43,550 nt of DNA from Flavobacteriales bacterium (GCA_021741155.1 JAIOYP010000002.1:1-43550), one strand, 5' to 3'. Positions 13,301 through 19,133 are shown, counted from the stretch's first letter. Notes: a model not told the origin generated them from the letters alone. Translations and numbers: made by a program.

Positions 13301-14575
13301 ATTGTATGGCTGAGGTGTAACTGGTCTAACCGAATTCACAGAGAGCCCTGTACGCAAATGTTCCACATCATAAACTGGTAAATGATAAAATCCTTGAGAA
13401 TAGGAATACTCCAGGCTCAAGTTCGTGTTGGTGGGTATCGGAACACCGAGTCCGTTAAGTCCATTCCACGCAATATCTCGCTCATAAGGCGCTACCTCAC
13501 CAGGAAACGGAATTACATCTAAACTCAAAAGCCTGTCGGCAGTTCCAGGATCAAATTCATTATCATTATCACTGTCAATCAGAATTTCAACTCTACCCGC
13601 CTGCGTTGCCGCAAAGCGGAAGAACCATTGCCCATCATCGGGGCAACCATAGAGTTTGGGGAAATCAGCATTGAATACGAATTCCCCGAATGTGCCATTC
13701 GGATATACGTTGATATCAGGATTATTTAGAAAGACCCGATACTCGGCATACGTTGCATTGACGTCTTGAACAGAGGCCCTGTCATTGTCGAAATTGTTTG
13801 TATTACCTGTACCTGTGCTATTAAAAGCGATATTAAATGCCGCTCCCTGAAACTGTGCCTGACTGAAATCGATGTTACTTACAAACCCATCATCAGAATA
13901 GATGAACATCTTGCCGCTAAAATTCCTATCGAAACTATCACTTGTGATTCGTGGCGTCATAAACGCCCAGTTATACGCAAAGACACGTCCGTCAATTGCT
14001 GTTGGAGTTCCTTCAGTAGCAACAGTAATATCATAGTAAGGAACAACCAAATCTGTCGAGCTATAAGCGCCTTGAATTGCACTGAACTCAATGTAATAAT
14101 CACCCGCAGGCATACCGTCCGGATTAAACGTGTAGGCGTTGTATCCACCACTTCCAACTATTTGATTTGGTCCATTCACCGCTTGTTGCCAAGTAGAAAT
14201 GGCCGAGTTATTCAATTGACCATTCGCGTTACCAGCTGTTGGCCAAACTACGTTACCAGAAGGATCCTTTATTCTGAAATACCCATTTACCGAGCTTCCT
14301 TCGTTTGGCCAATGAGGCTGCGTATAAAAACTACTGAAGCCGAAATAAACCACTTCAGTTTCAGGATTTTCGATATGAATGAACAAACGCTGATCCTGTG
14401 TTCCATTGTATCGACCAAAGTCGTTGTACTCTGCGAAATTCATCAACAGGTGAGTCCGATCCGTTGCTGTTGCAGTTGTCTGCTTGGTTCCTTCAGCAAA
14501 GGAACAATTAACACCTACTGATAAAAAACAAAGAAGGCCCACAATAAGGGCCATAGGGTAGTTACGATTTTGCAT
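1343..14575 (-). CDS. Giant multidomain T9SS-secreted adhesin (SprB-like, about 4410 aa)
   Basis: The ATG at 14575 is chosen over the in-frame ATG at 14698 because it places a signal peptide (MALIVGLLCFLSVGVNC core) at the N-terminus, giving 4410 residues. Approximate domain order: unique N-terminal region to 490; SdrB-like domain 500-565 (GNVFHDANQNGVQDNGEQ); a diverged cadherin-like domain; a Ca-binding CGDGIDNDGDGLID motif near 705; one SprB repeat; eleven ~100-residue cadherin-like repeats 800-1895; seven SprB repeats 1895-2425; about 24 Ig-like repeats of ~73 residues 2425-4168; a diverged Ig-like domain; a PKD domain 4240-4318 (WNFGDGNSS); and a gliding-motility-type C-terminal domain (LTPNGDGIND, YNRWG, AGTYYY) for T9SS export. 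Each Ig-like repeat carries two Cys (FCxGxSV and NGCxG), probably a disulfide. By family it should be a cell-surface or released adhesin, used for attachment or gliding. Confidence 0.9.
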   Translation of the reverse strand: MQNRNYPMALIVGLLCFLSVGVNCSFAEGTKQTTATATDRTHLLMNFAEYNDFGRYNGTQDQRLFIHIENPETEVVYFGFSSFYTQPHWPNEGSSVNGYFRIKDPSGNVVWPTAGNANGQLNNSAISTWQQAVNGPNQIVGSGGYNAYTFNPDGMPAGDYYIEFSAIQGAYSSTDLVVPYYDITVATEGTPTAIDGRVFAYNWAFMTPRITSDSFDRNFSGKMFIYSDDGFVSNIDFSQAQFQGAAFNIAFNSTGTGNTNNFDNDRASVQDVNATYAEYRVFLNNPDINVYPNGTFGEFVFNADFPKLYGCPDDGQWFFRFAATQAGRVEILIDSDNDNEFDPGTADRLLSLDVIPFPGEVAPYERDIAWNGLNGLGVPIPTNTNLSLEYSYSQGFYHLPVYDVEHLRTGLSVNSVRPVTPQPYNPKFFYDDEAISETLPGGQPALQLNGCTPPCHYWTATDYGNVNTINTFWYAYRSEVTVSIPFETPPPTCAGCPFTPFEILGNVFHDANQNGVQDNGEQGYGNVTINVYNDANGNGIYNPGTDPLIDTDNTDGSGNYALQGLIATKHLVRIDQLDLPVNSTMTTASLFAIEFFSLFDASCDNAFGFVTFPIANTDYDTIPDTSVPLVVCVQNNDVDPLGNGLVTSIVTPPVNGGTAVVQGICIQYTAIPNYIGVDSLQYQICTSEGLCDTAWVIIQIGDICGDGIDNDGDGLIDNYSPQIVIVAGGTDPYCSGFSDGTLTGGATGGRAPYIYTWYQNGSPIAVGRTLLNRAAGTYILNVEDANGCKEERTVILRNNNCPPVANNDFLNTLVSTPVSGNVLTNDFDLNGDNLITNTTPIISPTHGSVVINANGTFTYTPNPGFSGDDSFVYRICDDGTPSLCDEAVVYIEIIPISAGNDPPIANADNAVTYQGIPVTGNVLVNDDDPDGDNIILNTTPITPPSNGIVVLQPNGSFLYTPNPTFIGTDTYIYSICDDGTPSLCDTTIVTINVLPDATPDNQPPFAGNDGAVTPMNTPVSGDMLGNDSDPDGDNITINTTPYSNPTNGTVVINPDGTFDYTPNNGFTGTDVFSYLLCDDGTPSLCDVADVTIVVTTDNPGNQPPIAQNDQAQTNQDVPVSGSVIPNDGDPDGDPLTVNTTPASGPANGSVVLSPNGDYTYTPNPGFNGTDVFVYSVCDNGSPALCDEATVTIVVLPPFEPGNDPPFAGDDAALTPQGTPVGGDLLANDFDPNGDNITINTTPVVGVSNGTLTINPDGTYDYTPNPTFIGTDQFVYRICDDGTPVLCATATCVITVYPDNNPPVATDDMNSTLVNVPVSGNVTTNDWDPDGDNLTVTTTPLIGPSHGSVILNPNGSYTYTPNPGFNGEDSFTYVTCDDGVPSLCDTAEVSIEVIPVTTGNEPPVAQDDAAQTQVDVPVTGNVLVNDDDPDGDNIILNLTPLTGPNNGTVTLLGNGTFTYTPNPGFEGTDVFTYSICDDQIPSLCDTAEVTIVVIPDYNGPDNDPPFAGDDAALTPQEVPVSGQLLTNDYDVNGDNIIINTTQISGPTNGSVLINSNGTYTYTPNLGFTGPDQFVYQICDDGVPSLCAQATCYITVYPDNNPPIAVNDFNNTLVNTPVSGSVITNDFDPDGDNISVNPAPVSGPSNGSVSLLPNGNYTYTPNPGFSGEDSFVYSICDNGIPQLCDNAVVTISVIPVTVNNDPPVANPDAYVTQQGVPVGGNILVNDDDPDGDAIILNTTPLTGPSNGTVTVAPNGNIVYTPNFSFTGEDTFTYSICDNGSPVLCDQTTVTIIVLPDFNGPNNDPPFAGDDAALTPMNVPVSGQLLTNDFDPNGDNIIINTSPISGPSHGTVTINANGTYTYTPAPGYIGPDQYVYQICDDGFPVLCARATCYITVFPGPGISFVITEPLCNGQSNGSINITVSNATAPLTYSWSNGATTEDLTNVPAGTYVVTVTDAQGSILQQTIQLTQPAVVSVVVDVQDETIVNGCNGSATANPAGGTSPYTYLWSNGQTTQTATNLCAGIYQVTVTDANGCPVTTSRIINPPSCDLDVNVTGQPVGCNGGSNGSVLATPITAQNHTPYTYLWNTGATTQQLTGVTAGPYSVMVTDAIGCTASGSFTVTQPPLLGANTSVIDEQTFGGCNGSATATATGGTSPFLYSWSNGSIGQTATGLCPGNYTVTITDARGCIVTRTITVNALSCTGFAVQVNTTSPTCFGLANGGAIAVVSGGTAPFTYFWPTGGSTASSLTGLGAGTFTVQVTDAVNCLQTASGVVTQPALLQAATAVDPVTCHGLANGAIELTVTGGTTPYTYTWSNAATTEDLNNLGPGNYGVSIHDANGCAVSASGVVTQPDTLGASSINTNVTCFGGSDGAIDLTATGGLPPYQYSWSNAQTTADISGLTQGNYSVTFVDQNACVYVYSTSITQAGQFVPTITPSGPTTFCAGGQVVLTATAGNSYLWSNGATTQAITVTNTGVFSVNVITAQGCSGNSANVQVTVNPNPVPTVSPVGSTTFCQGGSVTLTTGSYASYLWSTGATTQSINVTTSGSYTVTVTNGNGCVGTSAPRVITVNPLPTPTVTANGPTTFCQGSNVVLTASAANAYLWSTGATTQSITVTTAGTFTVTVTDGNGCQGTSAPITTTRNSNPTPTVTPDGPTIFCSGDSVVLASSVATSYLWSTGATTQSITVFASGNYTVTVTDANGCQGASAPTSVTVNNNPTPTITAGGDLEFCDGDSVVLTSSLASSYLWSTGATTRAITVYTTGEYAVTVTNASGCSGTSDTVDVVVNNNPTPTIAANGPTEFCAGGNVELTASSGGTYLWNTGATGQTITVTTSGMRWVTVTSGSGCSGISDTVNVVVNPNPTPTITPDGPLEFCNGDSVTLTASAATSYLWSNGATTQSTVVYASGTYHLTVTDANGCSGAASPVTVVVNQLPFSNIFATGPVSFCEGDSVDLVARQSAGYLWTTGETTRIITVSTSGTYSVISFDANGCQSESNEITVTVHPNPVPTISASGPLVFCDGGTVVLSASVAIPTGSINYAWNTFQTSPSITVSDSGSYWVTVTIDNGCTGTSDTINVDTWDLPEPHVTTVGLPSFCAGDTIFLTTTEEFESYLWTNTGDTTRTTYAVNTGFYTVLVTDTNGCQGLSPEDLLTVNVNPTPTTTPDGTIEICDGDTITITSVMAESYLWTTGDTTQAIHVYAAGTYNITATDANGCTGTSSDVIVIVNQLPNPSIVANGDLDFCAGGQVTLSTQNFETYLWSTGAIGQNITVNQSGSYTVTVTDSTGCASASAIADVTVHSNPTPTIAVTGPQQFCFGDSVVLTATAGFNGYEWSNGATTQSITVYTSGSFNVTVTDENGCQGTSPLKTIEVYSLPIINIIANGPIEFCAGDSVTLTATGGLNYLWSNGATTQSITVHNAGSYFVYGNNQFGCYSTSSSVSVLVNNPPVVTVFPDGPTQFCDGGSVGLNANGADNFLWSTGETGTGITVSTSGLYSVIGTNANGCSTETGNIQVTVYPNPVPVITPNGPTEFCTGDSVVLTSSDAASYLWSTNATTQSITVFTSGLYTVSVVDSNGCEGLSARVTVVVNPNPVPTITADGLMEFCDGDSVMLTSSTFDSYVWSTGDTTQSIVVYSSGDYSVEVADQNGCSGLSANATVTVYQNPIPEITASDRVVCDGQIVTLTASQSSEYLWNTGANSQTISVTANGVYSLVVTDANGCMGTDSVDIRVNPTPTPVPVITANGSTTFCAGDSVNLEVDAWDSYLWSTGDTTQSIWVDESGLYIVTVTNEFGCAAASAGEVVTVNNNPMPAIQANGDSAICDGESITLNTGIFNTYLWSTGDTTQFITVDSTGTYFVTVTNGDGCSAMSSDFEVVENPLPQVSIDADGPTTICLGGEVTLSAVGNGPYLWSNGATTQSILVTIAGTYFVQATDTVTGCVGVSDDVAVEYFPFFNPDITTDGPTAFCDGEEVVLTATEGTSYLWSTQETTQSITVSVTGVYTVTVVDTNGCSGTTGQTVTVLPAPLTEIIPDSQFPYCQGDVITLTALGVPFINDFEWSTGETIQSIEVTQSGVYTVTVTNLLGCSATASLPIGFLPTPTAQISVSGGSSICEGDYVTLTASGLPFGNTYLWSNGQTGQSITVSAAGTFTVTVTNFAGCSATSEPVSIDVVPGPTANAGQDAVICIGDTVVLVGSGGDNTVWTPGGTSPSISVSPFDDTMYLLSVTNDGCNQVATDTVWVYTQAYPNAAFGYGETNLGEPVLFTDSSTVQPLFSWDWNFGDGNSSNEQNPSNDYEEAGEYEVTLIVSTSAGCTDTTSTVISVEELFIITNVLTPNGDGINDYIWITSSLADLIEAQIYNRWGLSVWEGVGTDLRFAGKTSEGVDLPAGTYYYTVALNYGDAGTKELSGYITLIRN
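2070..7300 (-). repeat. About 24 tandem Ig-like repeats
   Basis: Units of about 73 residues share PxPTITxxGPxxFCxGDSVxLTA, SYLWSTGATTQSITV, SGxYxVTVTDxNGCxGxS and a VxVNPNP linker. I counted 24 recognisable copies, plus one diverged copy before the PKD domain. Units are similar in protein but varied in DNA. The repetition makes this stretch prone to assembly collapse, so the copy number should be treated with care. Confidence 0.8.
7300..8890 (-). repeat. Seven tandem SprB repeats
   Basis: Seven units of ~75 residues follow the SprB pattern: CxGxxNGSIxxxxxGGTxPYxYxWSNGxTTxxxxxLxAGxYxVTVTDANGCxxxxxxxxxQP. This repeat is known from the Flavobacterium gliding adhesin SprB. An eighth, isolated copy lies N-terminal of the cadherin-like block (about 12180-12415). 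Individual units differ clearly from one another, so this block is older than the repeats at 1-1000. Confidence 0.8.
8890..12180 (-). repeat. Eleven cadherin-like repeats with a three-domain higher-order pattern
   Basis: Each ~100-residue unit has (P)PxAxxD, TPVSGxxLxNDxDPDGDN, NGxxTYTPNPGFxGxDxFxYxICDDGxPxLC and a beta-strand tail. Numbered from the N-terminus, units 1, 6 and 9 share the NxTLVxTPVSG opening and IPV/IPI-xxxN end (type A). Units 2, 7 and 10 end in PDxxxPxN (type B). Units 5, 8 and 11 open with DPPFAGDDAALTP and carry a Cys in ATCxITVxP (type C). The order A-B-x-x-C-A-B-C-A-B-C indicates amplification of a three-domain block of about 900 bp. Confidence 0.8.
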
Positions 14576-14712
14576 ATCGTCCGTATTTGTTTGTGCTTGA
14601 TTATACATAAGGATGGCTTCTACGTAAAAACTGTATTGAAGTTTACAATTATTTATGCGCCACAATAATACGAAGAACTGGAAGAGGTTTCTTGACAAAG
14701 GATACTTGTTAG

Positions 14713-14730
14713 GTTAATATTGTTATTAAC
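14713..14730. promoter_or_regulatory. Inverted repeat between divergent adhesin and fadI genes
   Basis: GTTAATA and TATTAAC form a perfect 7-bp inverted repeat around TTGT. It sits between two divergently transcribed genes, 138 bases upstream of the adhesin ATG and about 80 upstream of the thiolase ATG. It could be an operator for a dimeric regulator, but it is AT-rich and short, so chance is possible. I found no clear -7 element for the adhesin gene. Confidence 0.35.
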
Positions 14731-14776
14731 AGGTCGGGGCAAAATCATTCTTCCGTAAACTTGTATTTCGAAATTG

Positions 14777-14784
14777 TACATTTG
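14777..14784 (+). promoter_or_regulatory. Bacteroidota-type -7 element (TACATTTG) for fadI
   Basis: TACATTTG matches the -7 consensus TAnnTTTG of Bacteroidota housekeeping promoters and is followed by C, as in the other candidates of this window. It lies 25 bases before the chosen ATG at 14810, leaving a short leader. No TTTG was found at the expected distance upstream. Confidence 0.45.
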
Positions 14785-14809
14785 CAATGCACGCATTGAA
14801 TTATTTAAC

Positions 14810-16090
14810 ATGAGCAAACGAGTTGTATTGATTGATGGAGCAAGGACTCCATTTTTACGTTCAGGAACAGATTATATGGATTTGATGAGCTACCAGTTGG
14901 GAGCTTTCGCCATTAAAGGAGTTTTGGACAAAACCGGAATCCGCCCTGACGATGTGGATCAGGTGGTATTTGGAACAGTGGTTCATAATGTAAAAACACC
15001 AAACGTAGCACGTGAGGCTGCCTTGACTGCTGGTTTGAACATGAACACGCCATGTCAGACAGTTTCGCAAGCATGCATTTCTGCCAATCAGGCAATTTCG
15101 CGAGGCGCGGATATGATTCGTCTCGGACAAGCCGATGTGATTATTGCAGGAGGAGTTGACAACACTTCCGACTCGCCTATCGGCTACAAAAAGAGCATGC
15201 GAAAGAAGCTCTTCAACGCTCAGAAGTTGAAGACAACAGGTGATATGATTAAGTTTGCTTTGACCTTGAAAATCTCTGATTTCTTCCCAGACAAACCTGC
15301 CGTTGCTGAGTTTTTGACTGACCGTTTGATGGGACAGGATTGCGATATGCTTGCTGCTAAATTCAGCATCAAACGAGAAGATCAAGATGCTTTCGCGTTG
15401 CGATCTCACACGTTGGCTCAAAAAGCACAGGATGCAGGAATTCTTGCCAAGGAAATTGTATCCGTGGAACTTGCCCCAAACTTTAAGCCTATCGACAAAG
15501 ACAACGGAATTCGCGTTGCGCCAATTGAGAAATTGGCCAAACTTGGACCCGCGTTTGTAAAACCACACGGAACGTTGACTGCCGCTAACTCCTCTTTCTT
15601 GACGGATGGTGCAGCTGCTGTTTTAATCATGAGCGAGGAGAAAGCCAAAGAACTAGGCCTTACCCCAAAGGCTTACATCCACGATTACATTTTTACCGCT
15701 CAAGACATTAACGAAGAATTACTTCTTGGACCTGCGTACGGAATGGGAAAAATTCTTGAACGTAACGGTTTGACAATGGACGATATGGATGTGATTGAAT
15801 TCCACGAAGCATTTGCTGGGCAGATTTTAGCAAATATGGCCGCGTTAGCATCGGAAGATTTCTGCAAAAACAACATCGGTCTTGATAAAGCAGTCGGTCA
15901 AATTCCTATGGACAAAATGAACCTTTGGGGTGGATCTCTTTCTATCGGACATCCATTTGGAGCAACAGGAGCGAGAATTATGACCACAACTGCCAATCGT
16001 TTGATTGCTGAAGGTGGTAAATACGGATTGCTTGCTGCGTGTGCGGCTGGTGGACATGGACATGCTTGTATTTTGGAACGATACGAATAA
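14810..16090 (+). CDS. fadI: Acetyl-CoA C-acyltransferase (3-ketoacyl-CoA thiolase), FadI/FadA type
   Basis: Cleaves 3-ketoacyl-CoA with CoA in the last step of fatty-acid beta-oxidation, in the cytoplasm. The ATG at 14810 starts MSKRVVLIDGARTPF, the usual thiolase opening; an in-frame TTG at 14774 would add an unlikely extension. The product is 426 residues, normal for the family. Visible motifs are the acylated Cys89 (QTVSQACISANQAI), the EFHEAFAGQILAN segment with a catalytic His, the GGSLSIGHPFGATGAR loop and the C-terminal CAAGGHGHACI with the second catalytic Cys. The partner hydratase/dehydrogenase follows on the same strand but is separated from it by an inserted secreted-protein gene and a palindromic element, which breaks a typical fad operon. 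Confidence 0.92.
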   Translation: MSKRVVLIDGARTPFLRSGTDYMDLMSYQLGAFAIKGVLDKTGIRPDDVDQVVFGTVVHNVKTPNVAREAALTAGLNMNTPCQTVSQACISANQAISRGADMIRLGQADVIIAGGVDNTSDSPIGYKKSMRKKLFNAQKLKTTGDMIKFALTLKISDFFPDKPAVAEFLTDRLMGQDCDMLAAKFSIKREDQDAFALRSHTLAQKAQDAGILAKEIVSVELAPNFKPIDKDNGIRVAPIEKLAKLGPAFVKPHGTLTAANSSFLTDGAAAVLIMSEEKAKELGLTPKAYIHDYIFTAQDINEELLLGPAYGMGKILERNGLTMDDMDVIEFHEAFAGQILANMAALASEDFCKNNIGLDKAVGQIPMDKMNLWGGSLSIGHPFGATGARIMTTTANRLIAEGGKYGLLAACAAGGHGHACILERYE

Positions 16091-16146
16091 GCCTCCCCAA
16101 CCCCTCCAAAGGAGGGGCCACTTCCCTTTTGGGGGATTGAGGGGCT
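16091..16146 (+). repeat. GC-rich imperfect palindrome directly after fadI
   Basis: Directly after the fadI stop, CCCCTCC (16101-16107) and GGAGGGG (16111-16117) form a perfect 7-bp hairpin with loop AAA. Outer arms GCCTCCCC and TTGAGGGGC pair imperfectly around it. It has the look of the short C/G-run palindromes scattered between genes in Bacteroidota genomes. It may work as a terminator, although no T run follows. It marks the left side of the inserted segment in the fad locus. Confidence 0.6.
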
Positions 16147-16160
16147 ACTAACTCATTGCA

Positions 16161-16221
16161 ATGAAAAATAGGTACGTAGAAATAGAAAAACGAAACGGAA
16201 TCAATCAACCATTTGGAGCAT
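16161..16221 (+). pseudogene. Duplicated 5-prime end of the fadJ gene (remnant)
   Basis: Bases 16161-16202 encode MKNRYVEIEKRNGI, which matches the first 14 residues of FadJ (MKNKYVEIEKRNGI at 16975-17016). DNA identity is 37 of 42 bases, including an exact run of 24. Four of the five differences are silent and the fifth is Lys/Arg. A weaker match (CATTTGGA at 16210-16217 versus 17022-17029) may extend the copy to about 16217. The frame continues into the next gene but would put 25 residues ahead of a signal peptide, so I treat this stretch as a remnant. Confidence 0.75.
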
Positions 16222-16235
16222 CCGCAACCAGCATC

Positions 16236-16973
16236 ATGAGACTTTTAACACCAATACTATTACTCGCAAGCTTTCAGCTGGATGCGCAAATAATTAATGA
16301 CCCATACGTAGTTGGTCAATATCGCAATGATGTGGTTTACATCGGAACTTATCAATCTCCTGGCAATTGCACATTCAATGATGGCACAGACTTCGTATTA
16401 AATTTTTCTGGGCTGTCCTCAATAGACGGATTAGAATATGTTTTGATAATTGATGAGCCAAATCCATCCAATACATCATTGATGAATGGCTGGCTTCCTG
16501 TCAGCGTAGGCGATTCCACTACATTCAATTCGAGCACTACGAGTTTGGGAATTTCAGCAGCAAGCGGACCGGCAACCATCAACTTTCATGTCAGATTAGT
16601 TGGCACGCCTACAACCCCTAATCAAGAATATCCGTGTTGGATTACCGAAGGTGTAACCGAAGCCGTTTGCGGAAACACCTACGCGCTATTTCCAGGAGAA
16701 AGCCTCATCCCATGTTATGTAACTGGGTCGGTAGGTATTGCGGAAACAGAACTTCCAGTCGTAGAGATTCGTGTTGAAAAAGGAGGCATTTACGTGACAA
16801 ATGAAAACAATGGCGTGCTTTCCATTTTCGGCATGGACGGACGGATTCACGTCACAAAAAACATGCAATCTGGATTTACCCATCTTGGGCTGAGCCAACT
16901 AGCAAAAGGTAATTACATCGTTCGGTTTGACGGTTCAAACGGAACTTATTCTCAAAAAATATTACTTCAATAG
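16236..16973 (+). CDS. Small secreted protein with T9SS (type A) C-terminal sorting domain
   Basis: The start is placed at 16236 (MRLLTPILLLASFQLDA) because it gives a normal signal peptide; the longer frame from 16161 is the fadJ-like remnant fused in frame by chance or by the insertion. The product has 245 residues. The middle part (about 20-160) is a beta-rich domain with four Cys that I do not recognise (FNDGTDFVLNFSGLSS, NQEYPCWITEG). The last ~75 residues (VEIRVEKGGIYV, LSIFGMDGR, LAKGNYIVRF, YSQKILLQ) form a Por/T9SS type A sorting domain, so the protein should be exported across the outer membrane. It has no metabolic link to the fad genes around it. Its stop codon is one base before the fadJ ATG, so fadJ translation may be coupled to it. 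Confidence 0.8.
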   Translation: MRLLTPILLLASFQLDAQIINDPYVVGQYRNDVVYIGTYQSPGNCTFNDGTDFVLNFSGLSSIDGLEYVLIIDEPNPSNTSLMNGWLPVSVGDSTTFNSSTTSLGISAASGPATINFHVRLVGTPTTPNQEYPCWITEGVTEAVCGNTYALFPGESLIPCYVTGSVGIAETELPVVEIRVEKGGIYVTNENNGVLSIFGMDGRIHVTKNMQSGFTHLGLSQLAKGNYIVRFDGSNGTYSQKILLQ

Positions 16974-16974
16974 C

Positions 16975-19104
16975 ATGAAGAACAAGTATGTTGAAATAGA
17001 AAAACGAAACGGAATCGCCATCATTTGGATGGACGAGCAAGATTCGAAAATCAATAAGATTGGTCCAGATATGATTGACACATTCAATCCGATGATGGAC
17101 GAATTGGAGAAAGACCCAGAGGTGAAAGCTGCGGTGATGATTAGCCGCAAGAAAGATTTCATTGCTGGCGCAGACATCGAAGCATTTGCCAATGTGAAGG
17201 AAGAAGGCGATTGGCAACCGATAGCCAAGAAAGGTCACCAGATTCTTGACCGAATTGCAAAAAGCAAAAAACCTATTGTAGCCGCCATCAATGGTGCTTG
17301 CATGGGTGCAGGTTTGGAAATCGCGTTGGCATGCGCTGCACGAGTGGCATCCGACAATCCAAAAACAATTATGTCTTTGCCTGAGGTAAAACTTGGTCTG
17401 CTGCCTGGAGGTGGCGGAACGCAACGGCTTCCACGACTGGTAGGAATTCAGAAAGCATTAGATATGATGCTCACGGGCAAAAACGTATTTGCTTATCCTG
17501 CCAAGAAAATGGGATTGGTTGATCGCATTGCAACCAAAGAAGCGTTGCTTGATGCGGCCATCGTTCTTGCCAACCAGATTGCAAAATTTCCTCTAAAACG
17601 AGAAGACAAACGCTCTGGTTTGGAGAAATTCTTGGAAGGAAATCCAATCACTCGAAACATCATTTTCAAGAAGGCGAAAGAGATGGTTGACCGCCAAACG
17701 GCAGGCAATTATCCTGCTCCTTACGAGATTATGGAATGCGTACGCATCGGAATGACTTCTGGTGAAAAAAAGGGTTATGCTGAGGAAGTGAAACGCTTCG
17801 AGAAACTCATTCTTACACCAGAGAGTTTTCAACTACGGGGCATTTTCTTCGCCATGACGGAAAAGAAGAAAAACCCACAGGCTGCGTTGGCTCGTAAAAC
17901 AGAAACCATGGCCATGGTTGGTGCTGGTTTCATGGGCGCTGGAATTGCACAAGTTTCGGCAGCGAAGGATGTGCGTGTTCTACTGAAAGACATCAAACAG
18001 GAAACCCTTACGCAAGCGAGAAAAACGGTTTGGAGCGACATCGGCAAGAAAGTGCAGCGCAAGGCCATGCCGCAGTTGGATGCAGACCGTTTAATGAACC
18101 GCATCAACGGACAATTGGATTACAATAATTTCGACAAGGTTGATGTGTTGATCGAAGCGGTTTTTGAAGATTTGAAAGTGAAGCACATCGTGCTGAAAGA
18201 ATGCGAGGAGCATTTGAGCAAAGACGCCATTTTTGCTTCCAACACCTCTGCCCTTCCGATTGGCGAAATCGCGAAAGCGAGCAAGCGACCAGAGCAAGTA
18301 ATCGGAATGCACTACTTCTCCCCTGTTCCAAAAATGCCGTTGTTGGAAATTGTGGTCACGGATCAAACTGCTGATTGGGTTACTTCAACCTGCTACGATT
18401 TGGGCGTTCGTCAAGGAAAGACGGTTATCGTTGTAAAAGACGGCCCCGGTTTCTACACCACTCGAATTCTTGCCCCGCTTTTGGGTGAGGCATTGAACAT
18501 GCTTGAAGAAGGAGCTGATGCACTTCAAATTGACAAGGCATTGAAGAAATTCGGTTTCCCTGTTGGGCCGATTACCTTGATGGATGAAGTGGGAATTGAC
18601 GTTGGCGCGCACATCATGAGTGGCGAGTTGATGCAGCATTTCATTTCTACTCGAAAGGGTGTGAAGGTTTCTCAGGCCATGAAGAAAATGTTCGAAGCAG
18701 GCTATCACGGCCGTAAGAACAAAAAAGGCTTCTATCAATATGATGAGAACGGCAAGAAGAAGCGCGAATTAGACACTAATATGTACAGTTTCTTCGGTGG
18801 CAATACCCGCAAGAAGTTTGACGACAAGGAAGTGTACGAACGTATCGGCATGAGCATGGTGAGCGAAGCCGCTCTTTGCTTGCAGGAAGGCATTATTGCC
18901 AATCCGTTGGATGGCGATGTGGGTGCCGTTTTCGGACTTGGCTTCCCTCCTTTCCGTGGCGGACCATTCCGTTATATGGACACACTTGGGGCGCAAGCCA
19001 CGGTTGACATTTTCAACCGATTGGCAGAAAAGCACGGGGAGCGTTTTCTTCCTCCACAGATTATTGTGGACAAAGCGAAGGCTGGAGAGAAGTTTTACGC
19101 TTGA
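16975..19104 (+). CDS. fadJ: Bifunctional enoyl-CoA hydratase / 3-hydroxyacyl-CoA dehydrogenase (FadJ/FadB type)
   Basis: Catalyses hydration of enoyl-CoA and NAD-dependent oxidation of 3-hydroxyacyl-CoA in beta-oxidation. The ATG at 16975 gives 709 residues, close to E. coli FadJ; an upstream in-frame ATG at 16927 lies inside the preceding gene. N-terminal crotonase domain: oxyanion-hole region DFIAGADIEAF and NGACMGAGLE with Glu115, and PEVKLGLLPGGGGTQRLPR with Glu137, the expected two catalytic acids. Dehydrogenase domain: Rossmann motif VGAGFMGAGIAQ (Gly316, 318, 321), ASNTSALP, and the GMHYFSPVPKMPLLE block with catalytic His446 and Glu458. C-terminal dehydrogenase domain: DGPGFYTTRILAPL and GLGFPPFRGGPFRY. 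It should form a complex with the thiolase encoded upstream. Confidence 0.93.
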   Translation: MKNKYVEIEKRNGIAIIWMDEQDSKINKIGPDMIDTFNPMMDELEKDPEVKAAVMISRKKDFIAGADIEAFANVKEEGDWQPIAKKGHQILDRIAKSKKPIVAAINGACMGAGLEIALACAARVASDNPKTIMSLPEVKLGLLPGGGGTQRLPRLVGIQKALDMMLTGKNVFAYPAKKMGLVDRIATKEALLDAAIVLANQIAKFPLKREDKRSGLEKFLEGNPITRNIIFKKAKEMVDRQTAGNYPAPYEIMECVRIGMTSGEKKGYAEEVKRFEKLILTPESFQLRGIFFAMTEKKKNPQAALARKTETMAMVGAGFMGAGIAQVSAAKDVRVLLKDIKQETLTQARKTVWSDIGKKVQRKAMPQLDADRLMNRINGQLDYNNFDKVDVLIEAVFEDLKVKHIVLKECEEHLSKDAIFASNTSALPIGEIAKASKRPEQVIGMHYFSPVPKMPLLEIVVTDQTADWVTSTCYDLGVRQGKTVIVVKDGPGFYTTRILAPLLGEALNMLEEGADALQIDKALKKFGFPVGPITLMDEVGIDVGAHIMSGELMQHFISTRKGVKVSQAMKKMFEAGYHGRKNKKGFYQYDENGKKKRELDTNMYSFFGGNTRKKFDDKEVYERIGMSMVSEAALCLQEGIIANPLDGDVGAVFGLGFPPFRGGPFRYMDTLGAQATVDIFNRLAEKHGERFLPPQIIVDKAKAGEKFYA

Positions 19105-19109
19105 GAAGT

Positions 19110-19133
19110 AAGGGCTTGACGTATCAAGCCCTT
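19110..19133 (+). terminator. Probable terminator after fadJ
   Basis: AAGGGCTTGA and TCAAGCCCTT form a perfect 10-bp stem with loop CGTA, five bases after the fadJ stop. The following TTTC is a poor T tract, so termination may be partial. The rest of the gap to 19251 shows only a weak CATATTCG (-7-like) just before the alpha-galactosidase gene. Confidence 0.65.

Noticed and set aside
13766-14521. 251-codon open frame on the plus strand opposite the N-terminal part of the giant adhesin
   Set aside because: It lies wholly antisense to a gene with clear domains, has no recognisable motif, and its composition (many Cys, Arg, Ile, Ser) is what the complement of this repeat-rich coding strand gives. 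Similar shorter frames at 10031-10411 and 10928-11353 are rejected for the same reason.
14861-15568. 235-codon open frame on the minus strand opposite the thiolase gene
   Set aside because: The sense strand encodes a complete thiolase with all catalytic residues; the antisense product has no motif.
16210-16220. CATTTGGAGCA, identical to 15954-15964 in the thiolase gene, as a sign that the segment before the 16236 gene is a fadI/fadJ chimera
   Set aside because: An 11-base match is too short to exclude chance, and similarity ends on both sides.
16161-16235. Start of the 16236 secreted-protein gene at 16161
   Set aside because: It would put 25 residues of FadJ-like sequence before the signal peptide, which would block export.
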